A DNA stretch of 64,000 bases from Apricaphanius iberus (Eukaryota > Chordata > Actinopteri > Cyprinodontiformes > Aphaniidae): positions 1 through 64,000 of the forward strand of contig JAPXFQ010001958.1 in assembly GCA_028564705.1 (NCBI GenBank), in the 5' to 3' direction. The notes beneath the pieces are model-generated. The model was given only the letters and a program-made list of their open reading frames with translations, did not search any database and was not told where the DNA came from. Shown one piece after another: positions 56,801-59,439 of this stretch (positions are counted from its first letter, which is position 1; each line of letters opens with the position of its first letter). Made by a program: the position numbers and the translations under genes.

Positions 56801-57106
56801 GAAGAGCTCCAGATGAAGGCTGGTTCCATTTCATTCTCTTGCCCTCTCTTTTTGCCCTCTCTTTCTCTCTCTCTCTATCTTTTTCGAATGTTTTTAAAGG
56901 TGAGGTTTTTCTGTATCTCTTGTTAATACAGAATATTGATTACTAATTCTGTATAACTTCTCTTCTTCATAAAGGTGACTAACACAGAGGAACGCATTGA
57001 TATAGAGAAGCTCAAAGCTCGTGAACAGATCATGTTCTTTGAAGAGGTTCTGCTATTTGAAGATGAGCTTCATGACCATGGTGTCTCAATGATTAATGTC
57101 AAGATT
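21849..57106 (+). CDS. TIPRL (TIP41-like protein), first four coding exons, gene incomplete in window
   Basis: TIPRL is a conserved eukaryotic regulator that binds the catalytic subunits of PP2A-type phosphatases and acts in the TOR/PP2A signalling branch; the yeast homologue is Tip41. The four exons together encode about 172 residues, against about 270 in vertebrate TIPRL. They include MMLHGFKSS at the start, [38 protein letters not shown] and [20 protein letters not shown]. These are the central TIP41 family motifs in the correct order and frame. Introns are 14.3 kb (phase 2), 20.3 kb (phase 2) and a short third one (phase 0). The last third of the protein is not found before 64000, so either the next intron exceeds 6.9 kb or those exons are lost. 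No frameshift or internal stop is present in any exon, so the gene is probably functional. Its introns are packed with transposons, which is unusual for a short housekeeping-type gene. Confidence 0.93.
22178..23188. mobile_element. DNA transposon/MITE with TTTCCGGACTATA ends (1.0 kb)
   Basis: TACTGTAGTTTCCGGACTAT at 22178 and its near-complement ATAGTCCGGAAAATACAGTA ending at 23188 are long, well matched inverted ends with AAGGCG / CAGCCT just inside. There is no transposase frame. The superfamily is not assigned and no target duplication is visible. It lies in TIPRL intron 1 and contains the dispersed repeat at about 22430-22900. Confidence 0.7.
22430..22900. repeat. Unnamed dispersed repeat, copy 1
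   Basis: Blocks here recur in the same order at 35800-36160: TGGTTTTGAT (near 22466), GCTGAAGC, CACACATG, AGCAGCAAAGTCGG, GGAGA, AGACTAGATGATCGCTGGTT, AGATCAGTACTGG and GTGAGGA. The two copies share a sharp right boundary after the AGATCAGTACTGG block. No protein is readable. The copy here lies inside the transposon at 22178-23188 and may be part of it. Confidence 0.6.
23189..23986. other. TIPRL intron 1, unassigned A+T-rich DNA
   Basis: AGGGCTGGAGGATAAACCAA and CATTCAGTACATTCGATAT near 23193-23270 look like one end of a hAT-type MITE (a GGGCTG... start), but the other end was not found. The rest to 23986 contains no gene or clear repeat. Confidence 0.35.
23987..25735 (-). mobile_element. 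hAT transposon derivative with 8-bp target duplication (1749 bp)
   Basis: The element begins TAGGGTTGGGCATCG and ends CGGTGCCAAACCCTA, inverted copies, followed inward by GATTCCGATTC-type and GGAACCGGTTC-type blocks. The flanks are GTTATGAC (23979-23986) and GTTATGTC (25736-25743), an 8-bp duplication with one mismatch, diagnostic of hAT. It retains a BED-finger exon on the - strand but is far too short for a complete transposase of about 600 residues and no DDE/dimerisation region is readable, so it is an internally deleted copy. Confidence 0.85.
24470..24979 (-). pseudogene. hAT transposase N-terminus with BED zinc finger
   Basis: Within a 169-codon frame the part from about residue 68 reads [19 protein letters not shown], then [20 protein letters not shown] and KHLRQLRG. 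This is the BED finger pattern: an aromatic pair (W, F), C-X2-C, a G-X-TSN turn, then His. The expected second His (HLRQLH in relatives) is Arg here, which should abolish zinc binding. Sequence upstream of residue 68 is unlikely to be coding. BED fingers bind DNA at the transposon ends in hAT transposases. It lies inside the 23987-25735 element, so the assignment is firm although the gene is dead. Confidence 0.75.
25744..26552. other. TIPRL intron 1, sequence upstream of the second THAP remnant
   Basis: Open frame 26162-26383 has no recognised domain. ATATCGCGGTATCTCGCAGG (26425) and CTCCGCCATGTTGG (26457) resemble the 5' ends of THAP-type DNA transposons, so part of this stretch may be the left end of the element that carries the 26553 frame. 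No inverted end was matched. Confidence 0.35.
26553..26815 (+). pseudogene. THAP domain of a DNA transposon, broken
   Basis: From ATG 26553 the frame reads [14 protein letters not shown], then [10 protein letters not shown], a stop near 26632, then [33 protein letters not shown] and SFSKKCL. This is a nearly complete THAP pattern: F-K-V-P, the conserved Trp in R-X2-W-X3-I-R-R, and C-X2-H followed by F. The first Cys pair is lost and there is an internal stop. It is a relic of a transposase or captured THAP gene, not a working host THAP factor. It differs from the 12747 fragment and is probably another family. Confidence 0.7.
26816..28175. other. TIPRL intron 1, transposon-like but unresolved
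   Basis: CAGTGGCGGCTGGTGAAATT at 27365, followed by TCCAGGGGCGGCTATTAC, is a familiar start of fish hAT-type MITEs, but the matching right end was not found. An open frame at 27702-27917 shows no domain. GCCCATTGAAATGCATTGAA near 28081 resembles a dispersed repeat. No gene is supported. Confidence 0.35.
28176..29141 (+). mobile_element. DNA transposon remnant, CAGGGTGTCC ends, 5-bp target duplication
   Basis: The element runs from CAGGGTGTCCGCGG to GTATATACCCTG. Inverted ends CAGGGT/ACCCTG are followed by TTAAAAAGT-rich subterminal blocks on both sides. GACTG directly flanks both ends (28171-28175 and 29142-29146), suggesting a 5-bp duplication. Inside on + is a fragment '[20 protein letters not shown]' (about 28700-28760) that I recognise as a transposase-like tail seen in fish elements, without a precise family. 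A LINE tail (28433-28625) is nested inside. A hAT-like element with short duplications is one possibility. Confidence 0.6.
28433..28625 (-). mobile_element. LINE 3' tail fragment
   Basis: CAAGCCAATTTTATTTGTAT, then AGCACACTTTCAACACAAGG, CAATTCAAGGTGCTTTACAT and AGCATAAACGAACATT are the same 3'-tail sequence as at 42235-42322 + 47272-48020 and 14287-15270. The fragment is 5'-truncated and lies within the 28176-29141 DNA transposon, so it is younger than that element. Confidence 0.7.
29142..29778. other. TIPRL intron 1, unassigned
   Basis: No gene is recognised. GGGCGGGGTTTTAGGTTGGA (29161) and GATGCAGGGGCGGATTTAGG (29687) are typical MITE-edge strings; no pairs were found. Confidence 0.3.
29779..29821. 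repeat. (AT)n microsatellite, Tc1 target
   Basis: An uninterrupted AT run ends at the left end of the Tc1 element. A second run of TA follows its right end at 31415-31434. The element evidently inserted into a single dinucleotide tract, as expected for TA-targeting transposons. Confidence 0.85.
29822..31414 (+). mobile_element. Tc1-like transposon (1.6 kb) with decayed transposase
   Basis: The inverted ends are GCATAAATGAGTACACCCC (29831-29849) and GGGGTGTACTCATTTATGC (31390-31409), flanked by TA dinucleotides. A second direct copy of AAATGAGTACACCCCAATTA lies at about 30021 (inner repeat of the left end). The length and single + strand transposase are normal for Tc1. The left inner region recurs in a truncated copy at 37055-37262. 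Confidence 0.9.
30200..31160 (+). pseudogene. Tc1 transposase, inactivated by frameshifts and stops
   Basis: The N-terminal helix-turn-helix part reads [20 protein letters not shown], followed by [15 protein letters not shown] (30250-30390). The catalytic region follows in other frames: [13 protein letters not shown] (first Asp, about 30632), [19 protein letters not shown] (30755), QQDNDPK (second Asp, about 30893) and [13 protein letters not shown] (catalytic Glu of DD34E, about 30990). All three catalytic residues can be seen, but at least two frameshifts and several stops separate them. The enzyme would cut and paste DNA at TA sites; this copy cannot. Confidence 0.88.
31435..31861. other. 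TIPRL intron 1, unassigned
   Basis: After the (TA)n run the sequence has no gene or clear repeat. Open frames at 31586 and 31790 show no domain. Confidence 0.3.
31862..31945. mobile_element. hAT-type MITE terminus
   Basis: GATTGTGATTAATAATTGTG and ATAATCGTGTAGCCCTAGG form the end of a common fish MITE group whose terminus reads CTAGGGCTACACGATTA on the other strand. Only this end is recognised. It directly abuts the transposase remnant at 31947 and may have truncated it. Confidence 0.5.
31947..32168 (+). pseudogene. DDE transposase C-terminus, ISL2EU/Harbinger-like
   Basis: The frame contains [20 protein letters not shown], then [27 protein letters not shown] and KSVV before the stop. 'LRIxVERxIGxxK' followed by a short 'I(D)KIxxVCxxLxN' ending is the C-terminal signature of DDE_4-type transposases of the IS4EU/Harbinger group; the catalytic Glu normally lies in the RIxVER helix, and it is present here. 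The N-terminal part is missing, replaced by a MITE end. It converges on the YqaJ gene remnant 50 bp downstream, which matches the two-gene organisation described for ISL2EU elements. Confidence 0.65.
32216..34430 (-). pseudogene. SWIM-YqaJ-PHD gene of an ISL2EU-like element, decayed
   Basis: Reading on -: an exon at about 34420-34239 with [18 protein letters not shown], ending at a GTAATTTT donor; then (about 34010-33840) PLTPWVTF and [20 protein letters not shown], a degraded SWIM zinc finger. Next is a YqaJ-type exonuclease domain: [17 protein letters not shown] (33350-33300), [24 protein letters not shown] (metal-binding Asp kept), [11 protein letters not shown] (catalytic Glu-X-Lys kept), [10 protein letters not shown]. 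At the end is a PHD finger, [19 protein letters not shown] (about 32570-32515), out of frame. At least two frameshifts (near 33260 and 32600) break it. In relatives the product is a nuclease thought to assist transposition. It is one of the more complete copies of this gene type that can be read by eye, but it is not a host gene. Confidence 0.75.
34431..35043. other. MITE-like and unassigned sequence
   Basis: GGGGTCTCATTTATAAAGCT (34435) with GCGCACAAAACGG is a recognised start of a fish MITE family. Its other end is not seen. The remainder to 35043 is A+T-rich without features. Confidence 0.4.
35044..35280. mobile_element. PIF/Harbinger-type MITE (237 bp) with TAA duplication
   Basis: The ends AGCCCAGTTTATGCTTCT and AGAAGCATAAACTAGGCT are inverted copies and TAA flanks both sides (35041-35043, 35281-35283). 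The TWA 3-bp target and the short length fit a Harbinger MITE. There is no coding content. Confidence 0.85.
35281..35799. repeat. Dispersed repeat in TIPRL intron 1
   Basis: CAGTGAAACTCCCAAGGGTG, then AAATTCCCATTGACTCCCAT, TAAAAAGGCCAACTTTACAG and CAAATAAACATGTTTATAGC (35440-35545), followed by AAATAGGGGCGTGTCC at 35665. I recognise this as a widespread teleost repeat, but not its class. Three tandem copies of TGGTGGCTAA-like units sit at 35711-35735. Confidence 0.5.
35800..36160. repeat. Unnamed dispersed repeat, copy 2, ending ~95 bp before TIPRL exon 2
   Basis: The string order matches the 22430-22900 copy: TGGTTTTGAT, AGCTGAAGC, CACATGAG, AGCAGCAAAGTCGGCAG, GATGATCGCTGGTTAGATCA, GTACTGGTGTGAGGA. 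G+C is higher than in the surrounding intron, and there are no frames or inverted ends. Its closeness to the exon 2 acceptor (36254) is noteworthy. Confidence 0.6.
36255..36434 (+). CDS. TIPRL exon 2
   Basis: The acceptor is CTTTTCAG and the donor is AGCAG|GTAAGG. Joined in phase 2 to the previous exon it completes Arg and reads [18 protein letters not shown], then [18 protein letters not shown] and [11 protein letters not shown]. These are the best conserved TIP41 motifs, with no stop. Confidence 0.93.
36435..37054. other. Start of TIPRL intron 2, unassigned
   Basis: Donor GTAAGG at 36435. GCTGAACGATTAATTGTATA and ATCGCAATATGACAAAATGA near 36664-36710 resemble the end of a hAT-type MITE (GGGCTGAACGATT type). 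No gene is seen. Confidence 0.35.
37055..37262 (+). mobile_element. Truncated second copy of the Tc1 family
   Basis: ACTATACTACAAAATAATCC, ATGTGGGCCATTGATTGCAA, AAAAGCCACACTTAAGAC and TCTAATTAACAAGCATTCAA match positions 29903-30100 of the Tc1 element at 29822-31414. Outer inverted repeats and the transposase are missing. It breaks off sharply at 37262, where a LINE fragment starts. Confidence 0.75.
37263..37546 (-). mobile_element. LINE reverse transcriptase C-terminal fragment
   Basis: On - the frame shows [32 protein letters not shown] and [15 protein letters not shown], the 'Y..V..S...Y...CWG......D...L.KLIRKAS' region of jockey-like fish LINEs, as also seen at 48735-50180. It is short, mutated and truncated at both sides. 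Confidence 0.6.
37560..37790. repeat. Dispersed retroelement tail (copy A)
   Basis: GGTAAATGGACTGAACTTAT, ATAGTGCTTTTCTAGTCA, AAAGCACTTTACATTGA, CATTCACCCATTCACACTCA, TTAAGTGCCTTGCCAAG. The same order occurs at 50600-50930. This is a well known teleost interspersed repeat thought to derive from LINE/SINE 3' ends. No coding content. Confidence 0.6.
37791..38004. other. Short unassigned spacer in TIPRL intron 2
   Basis: No recognisable feature is present. The right end joins the Rex3-like LINE fragment. Confidence 0.3.
38005..39062 (+). pseudogene. Rex3/RTE-like LINE: endonuclease plus RT scraps
   Basis: Frames on + give [87 protein letters not shown] and [18 protein letters not shown]. This is the apurinic-type endonuclease with its GDFNAH motif. 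The SDH-type motif follows in another frame ([10 protein letters not shown], about 38660). After an internal deletion [20 protein letters not shown] (39005-39065) is the reverse-transcriptase 'DLEKAFD.VPR.ILW' motif, with the catalytic Asp of that motif changed to Asn. The catalytic DD is absent. The endonuclease sequence is typical of fish Rex3-like elements. The copy is dead. Confidence 0.8.
39063..39986. other. TIPRL intron 2, unassigned with (TC)n tract
   Basis: A (CT)n run of about 12 units occupies 39680-39704. No gene is recognised; the open frame that crosses the run (39595-39813) is accidental. TTACAGACAAAG at 39975-39986 is the left copy of a direct repeat that flanks the next element. 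Confidence 0.4.
39987..42159. mobile_element. Probable DNA transposon bounded by GTTGCCAAC ends
   Basis: GTTGCCAACT at 39987 and AGTTGGCAAC ending at 42155 are inverted. TTACAGACAAAG is present directly outside both ends (39975-39986 and 42160-42171), a 12-bp repeat that suggests a target duplication. A further GGGTTGCCAACC lies at 40088. The 2.2-kb interior has no recognised transposase; open frames at 40606-40914 and 41059-41256 lack domains. The superfamily is unknown. Confidence 0.5.
42235..42322 (-). mobile_element. Older LINE 3' tail, left part (interrupted by L2)
   Basis: AAACACACTTTCAACACAAG, GCAATTCAAGGTGCTTTACA and GATTACAGACATGTGAAAAT match 28445-28510. The match resumes at 47272, so this tail was split by the L2 insertion. 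Confidence 0.75.
43384..44919 (-). pseudogene. L2 ORF2 reverse transcriptase domain
   Basis: Frame 44919-44086 carries [38 protein letters not shown] and [11 protein letters not shown] (first catalytic Asp). It is then cut short by a deletion and runs out of frame. [11 protein letters not shown] (about 44040) and the catalytic ADDTQPYL (about 43940) follow in other frames. Frame 43851-43384 holds [29 protein letters not shown] and [14 protein letters not shown], the thumb region. It copies LINE RNA at the nicked target. At least three frameshifts or deletions make it inactive. Confidence 0.85.
45015..45990 (-). pseudogene. L2 ORF2 endonuclease domain
   Basis: The 273-codon frame starts [14 protein letters not shown] (catalytic Glu of the AP-endonuclease fold) and includes [43 protein letters not shown] (Asp and Asn metal and catalytic residues), [10 protein letters not shown] and [11 protein letters not shown] (final Asp-His). 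All expected catalytic motifs of the APE-type nicking enzyme are visible. The N-terminal 'NIRSL' start lies just upstream (about 45850-45900), with its frame not verified. Confidence 0.85.
46092..46999 (-). pseudogene. L2 ORF1: zinc-finger/coiled-coil protein with SGNH esterase
   Basis: The N-terminal part (46999-46700) has C-X2-C pairs (CSLC, CIKC), then a coiled coil, [17 protein letters not shown]. One frameshift near 46700 separates it from the SGNH hydrolase domain, which keeps every catalytic block: VIGSSIVRN (nucleophile Ser), HAGRND (block III Asn) and [13 protein letters not shown] (catalytic Asp and His). ORF1 esterases occur in CR1/L2 LINEs and may act on lipids or in RNP formation. 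The surviving 200-codon frame is long and open, suggesting a recent insertion. Confidence 0.82.
47272..48020 (-). mobile_element. Older LINE, right part: RT C-terminal region and 3' tail
   Basis: This continues the tail at 42322 (AGCATAAACGAACATTTTC). On + GCAGCAGCGTTCTGGTTCAG, CTCTGAGTTACAGGGAGCCA and TTTAGAACTGGGGTGATGTG are the reverse complement of conserved RT tail motifs such as [22 protein letters not shown] and [11 protein letters not shown]. It belongs to the same family as 14287-17095 and 28433-28625. Stops and indels make it dead. Confidence 0.78.
48021..48734. other. TIPRL intron 2, spacer with a short LINE endonuclease scrap
   Basis: On -, 48500-48420 encodes [17 protein letters not shown] and K, the very N-terminus of an L2-type endonuclease ('NIRSL..K...VNDLI'). 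It may be the far 5' end of the older LINE. The rest (48130-48380) has no recognisable feature. Confidence 0.45.
48735..50180 (-). mobile_element. Jockey-like LINE, 5'-truncated
   Basis: The 3' end on + reads AATAGAATAGAATAATCCTT, then TAATAGTCCCACATGGGGAG. The - frame 49727-49101 (208 codons) has [70 protein letters not shown] and [10 protein letters not shown], the C-terminal part of the reverse transcriptase. Further upstream, scraps of [29 protein letters not shown] and [13 protein letters not shown] sequence lie at 49800-50090 with frameshifts. The catalytic YxDD segment is broken near 49790. The long open C-terminal frame suggests moderate age. 62436-63556 is the same kind of element on +. 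Confidence 0.82.
50181..50380 (-). other. Exon-like open frame of unknown function
   Basis: On - a polypyrimidine tract and acceptor (TTTTATTTGTAG, about 50376-50365) precede [38 protein letters not shown] and [18 protein letters not shown]. The sequence is acidic and protein-like, with no simple-repeat character. I do not recognise it. It may be an exon of an unknown transposon gene or a processed host exon. It ends where the LINE at 48735-50180 begins. Confidence 0.35.
50381..50599. other. A-rich spacer
   Basis: A-rich DNA without a gene, between the exon-like frame and the next repeat. Confidence 0.3.
50600..50930. repeat. Dispersed retroelement tail (copy B)
   Basis: AAATGGCCTGCATTTGTATA, GCGCTTTACTCAGTCC, AAAGCGCTTTACACTACATT, CACCCATTCACGCACACATT, GAAGTGTCTTGCCCAAGGAC, TTGAAATGGCAACCTTCCGA. 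It is the same family as 37560-37790 but longer and better preserved. Frames inside are accidental. Confidence 0.65.
50985..52104 (-). mobile_element. PIF/Harbinger-type element (1120 bp) with TAA duplication and MADF exon
   Basis: The ends CACTGTGTCCACACCAAAAG and CTTTTGGTGTGTACGTACAG are inverted copies. TAA flanks both ends (50982-50984 and 52105-52107). The interior is rich in CGCG motifs. A - strand MADF-like exon remains at 51703-51798, while the transposase gene is gone. The TWA target and the MADF/Myb-type partner protein point to Harbinger. Confidence 0.78.
51703..51798 (-). pseudogene. MADF (Myb/SANT-like) domain start of a Harbinger partner gene
   Basis: [19 protein letters not shown] followed by [13 protein letters not shown] is the first helix of a MADF domain ('LI..V...P.LYD....Y.d...K...W'). 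A stop falls where the conserved Trp would come next, or the exon ends nearby. Harbinger elements encode such a DNA-binding partner beside the transposase. Short, but consistent with the surrounding ends. Confidence 0.55.
52108..52874. other. TIPRL intron 2, unassigned
   Basis: A+T-rich DNA with no gene or recognised repeat. Two diffuse segments (TGACTGGGTGAAATCAGCG, TGACTCTGGGTGAAATAAGC at 52588-52635) look like a local imperfect duplication. Confidence 0.35.
52875..54115 (+). mobile_element. L2-type LINE 3' fragment with nested repeat
   Basis: On + [20 protein letters not shown] (52929-52988) followed by scraps [19 protein letters not shown] and [20 protein letters not shown] (about 53050-53245) form the RT C-terminus of an L2. 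AGGGCCCTT-type duplication of TTGTCATCCCTAAAGTAAGG / TTGTTATCCCTAAAGTAAGG at 53092-53140 is a small tandem repeat. The 3' tail (AGAACTTTGAGTTGCATTTA, TGCTATATAAATAAAGTTTG) ends at about 54115. Between 53740 and 54000 sits a GTGGGGACCAAAA...GGTTAGGGT repeat common in fish. Confidence 0.75.
54116..55559. other. TIPRL intron 2, A+T-rich, probable MITE
   Basis: CAGTGTTAATTTAACTG at 54227, GTTACTAATTTAACACTAA at 54310, AGTTAAATTAAGTGTGATCA at 54789 and AACTCTCCCAATTTTTGCTG at 54924 are typical of TTAAC-rich fish MITEs, but the boundaries cannot be set. The rest is A+T-rich, gene-free. Confidence 0.4.
55560..55895 (+). mobile_element. Rex3/RTE-like LINE RT C-terminal fragment
   Basis: The + frame contains [20 protein letters not shown] then [17 protein letters not shown], the highly conserved 'IY.PTL.YGHELWVMTER.RSR.QAAE..F' segment of Rex3-like elements, followed by a frameshift and LHIERS-like sequence. 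It ends near CTAGTTAAGGTGGCTCTGG (55881). It may come from the same family as 38005-39062 and 20205-20610. Confidence 0.75.
55909..56260 (-). mobile_element. L2 LINE 3' tail, second copy
   Basis: AATTCAATTTTATTTATATA, GCACCAATTCACAACAGATG, TCATCTCAAGGCACTTTACA, then CTCAGCAATCCCTCATGCTG, AAAAACTCCTCTTTAACACA and CTCTGGCAGAACCTGGCTCA match the 3' UTR of the L2 at 42323-47271 (42327-42600). It is severely 5'-truncated with no coding part. Confidence 0.8.
56261..56718. other. End of TIPRL intron 2
   Basis: No repeat is recognised with confidence. Sequence at 56262-56310 (TGTAATGAGTCTATCATTTA, TTAGTTTCACCTTTTAAATT) resembles 17326-17365 (TGTAAGGAGTCTATAACATA, TTAGTTTCACCTTTTAAGTT), so a small dispersed repeat is shared. 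The stretch ends with the exon 3 acceptor. Confidence 0.4.
56719..56818 (+). CDS. TIPRL exon 3 (alternative end at 56899)
   Basis: The acceptor is ATTTCAG at 56712-56718. Reading in phase 2 gives [19 protein letters not shown] then LQMK. Homology predicts that the exon ends at AAG 56818, but the next bases are GCTGGT, so the splice would need a weak GC donor. The frame stays open another 27 codons to 56899, where AAAG|GTGAGG is a strong GT donor in the same phase 0. Either a GC-AG intron of 156 nt is used, or the protein gains a 27-residue Ser/Leu/Phe-rich insert and the intron shrinks to 75 nt. Confidence 0.85.
56975..57106 (+). CDS. TIPRL exon 4
   Basis: The acceptor is TTCTTCATAAAG and the donor is ATT|GTAAGTAC. 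The 44 codons start [18 protein letters not shown] and end [17 protein letters not shown], closely following the TIP41 family. The following conserved segment (an MPSSFF-like region in other vertebrates) was not found downstream in the window. Confidence 0.93.
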
Positions 57107-57532
57107 GTAAGTACTTTTATGGATTCCCCATGCCTAGTGTTCGAAATACAAATAAAAATTCACAATGTATTGTATATGTATATATTTTTCATACTGTAAT
57201 TAAAACTTTTTTTATAAGCCAATCATAATTAAAGCTGCATGCAGCCTTGAACAGTCCTTGCAGCTTAGCGGCATTCCAGCCTTCTTTGCGACCACGGGAC
57301 TCATGGATTTGTGGCCGCCTACTGTTGCTGCCACTCCGCTCTGCTTTATTTATTTATTTAGCATATTTGTTTTTGATGCGGCCAAAATTGGTGATAAGTG
57401 CGAGTCTAAGCTACTGGTCATGTGGTGGCTTGCCAACATTGCCCAGTGGTCAGTCCGTTGCTGATTGTAGCCGCTACGCTTTATTTATTTAGCCTATTGA
57501 TTTGTCTGTGATGTGACCACAAGTGCTGATTT
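57107..57532. other. Start of TIPRL intron 4, unassigned repeat-like
   Basis: Donor GTAAGTAC at 57107. From 57235 (GCTGCATGCAGCC, a perfect palindrome) to 57530 is G+C-richer DNA with two related TTTATTTATTTAGC blocks (57347-57361 and 57480-57493), which suggests internal duplication. No gene is recognised. Confidence 0.35.
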
Positions 57533-57723
57533 TGTTGTTCATCATGGGTTAGTGAAGGATCACACAGCAAACCATTCTCCTTGTTTGAGTTGTTACTCAA
57601 AACTTTAGTGATAACACCACATTCAGTCTTCTTTTATGTGCTACCATAATGTGCTCTTTAAAATACAGTACCCTCTGCTGGTCACCAATGTTAAAACATT
57701 TACTTTTCTACCACATATCAACA
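57533..57723 (-). repeat. Gypsy 3' LTR (left)
   Basis: 191 bp. It reads TGTTGATATGTGG at the start and ATGATGAACAACA at the end on the - strand. It carries GCAAACCATTCTCC, GTTTGAGTTGTTACTCAAAA and GTACCCTCTGCTGG on +, all shared with the right LTR apart from scattered differences. Confidence 0.88.
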
Positions 57724-57740
57724 CATCCCCTCTCCTTTGA
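57724..57740 (-). other. Gypsy polypurine tract
   Basis: On - TCAAAGGAGAGGGGATG lies directly before the LTR start TGTTG, the site for plus-strand priming. Confidence 0.75.
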
Positions 57741-57782
57741 AGTAAAACACAAACTTAACTATAATTAATGACAAGAAAGGTG

Positions 57783-58551
57783 CTATGCATAATTAAGTCT
57801 AACTGGTTGTTTGATTGTACACTGTGACCTCCTCAATACACGTTCTGGAGAGACATCACTTTTATCTTTTTCATGTCCATCTAAATGTACATCAGGTAAT
57901 GTCTCTACATGTGGTGCATCAACATTTTCAGCTTCCTCACAGCATTGTTCCTCCTGAAAAGTCTCTTTGGTCTTGAGCAGATTGCGCCGATTCCTTCGGA
58001 GCACATGACCTTCTTCAGTTTTTACTTCATATGACCTTGGGCCTGCTTCTTGAAGAACAATGGCTTTTCTGCTCCATGCATTCTGATCTTAGATTCTCAC
58101 TACATCATCATTTGCAAGCATTCCAAGTTCACTTGTTGTCTTGTCATATTGCTGTTTTTGTTTCAATTTTTGATTCTCTTGTTTTTCTAGTATCTCTTCA
58201 TCTGGCTTGATTTTCTTTATAGCAGGGTAAGGTTGTGCGTAGCTTTCGACTCATCAGCAGTTCTGCAGGGGATAAACCACAGTCCAGAGGAACAGTCCTA
58301 TAGCTCAACAGAGCTAAATAAGGATATGATTTACTGTATGTAGACTTCTTCAGAAGCTGCTTGATTATGTGCACTCCTTTTTCAGCCTTGCCATTTGCCT
58401 GTGGATGTTGAGGACTTGATGTGACATGATTAAAACCATACTCGCTATCTAAGTTTTGCCATTCTTTGCAGTTGTAACAAGGTCCATTGTCACTGATGAC
58501 AGTTTCTGGTATTCCATGCCTAGCAAAAATGGACTTCACGTGTGATGACAT
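57783..58551 (-). pseudogene. Gypsy integrase core and C-terminal tail
   Basis: Frame 58551-58198 has ARHGIPETVISDNGP (second catalytic Asp), SSPQHPQANGKAEKGV (catalytic Glu) and YRTVPLDCGLSPAELLM. Upstream, on -, DLFHLNGKDYLLIIDYYSN (about 58650-58590) is the region of the first catalytic Asp. The C-terminal frame 58004-57783 ends VLRRSQCTIKQPVRLNYA, the usual pol tail. Frameshifts separate the parts. Confidence 0.83.
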
Positions 58552-58841
58552 TTGCTGGCAGTTGTACTTGTAAGCAAGGCAATCTCAAGAAAATTAGAAT
58601 AGTAATCTATGATTAACAGATAATCTTTTCCGTTTAAGTGAAAAAGATCTTTTCCCACCTTCTTCCACTGTGTTTTAGGAAGATTATTCTCAAGTTTCCG
58701 TCATGTATTTTTTTGGAGTATAACATGGCTCAAATTTTATGGTATCACAATCCTCCTGCCTCTCAACAATAGTTCATTTGCCACACTAAGCTCTGATCTT
58801 ACATGATATAACTGTGAGCAGTATCCTTTGGGCGATCCATC

Positions 58842-59255
58842 CTAAATATTTGTCATCACTGTTTGAAGCTCCTTGTCTGCAGCTGTCTCCTCAGATATTT
58901 TTTTAATCTTTGCATCAGACACAGGCAGATTATCAATTATCATGTTGACATGCTCTTCCACTTCTCTTTCAGTGGAGCTCATGTGACCCATCTGTGATGC
59001 TCGTGACAGTGCATCAGCTAAAGCTAAATGTTTGCCTGGTGTGTATATCAACTCAAAATTGTACCTCTGCAGTTTCATGATGAGACACTGAATCCTTGGT
59101 GACATCTCATTTAGATTTTTCTTGATGATGGACACTAAAGGACGATGATCTGTCTCAACTGTAAAGGTAGGAAGACCATAAACATAGCACTGAAAAATCT
59201 CTAGTCCAAATGCCAAGACATTCTTTCTCAATCTGTGCATATTTAACTTAAGCAT
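58842..59255 (-). pseudogene. Gypsy RNase H
   Basis: FQCYVYGLPTFTVETDHRPL, NLNEMSPRIQCLIMKLQRYN and TPGKHLALADALSRA are the RNase H / connection motifs of Metaviridae pol (the TDH.PL and ALADALSR signatures). The upstream part is out of frame near 59260-59400 (STDA-like sequence). Confidence 0.82.
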
Positions 59256-59439
59256 TTGTCATAGCTCTAGAAGCATAGGCAACGGGCTTTAATCTCCCTT
59301 TCCTCAGCTTTAAGTTAGACCGCTCCAAGTCCATCCTTTGGGGCATCTGTTGAGATCTTCAGACTTTTAGTTGGGTCAAAATATGCAAGCACTGGACAAG
59401 TTGTCAGTGTTGTTTTTAAATCCTTCCATTCCTTCTCAT

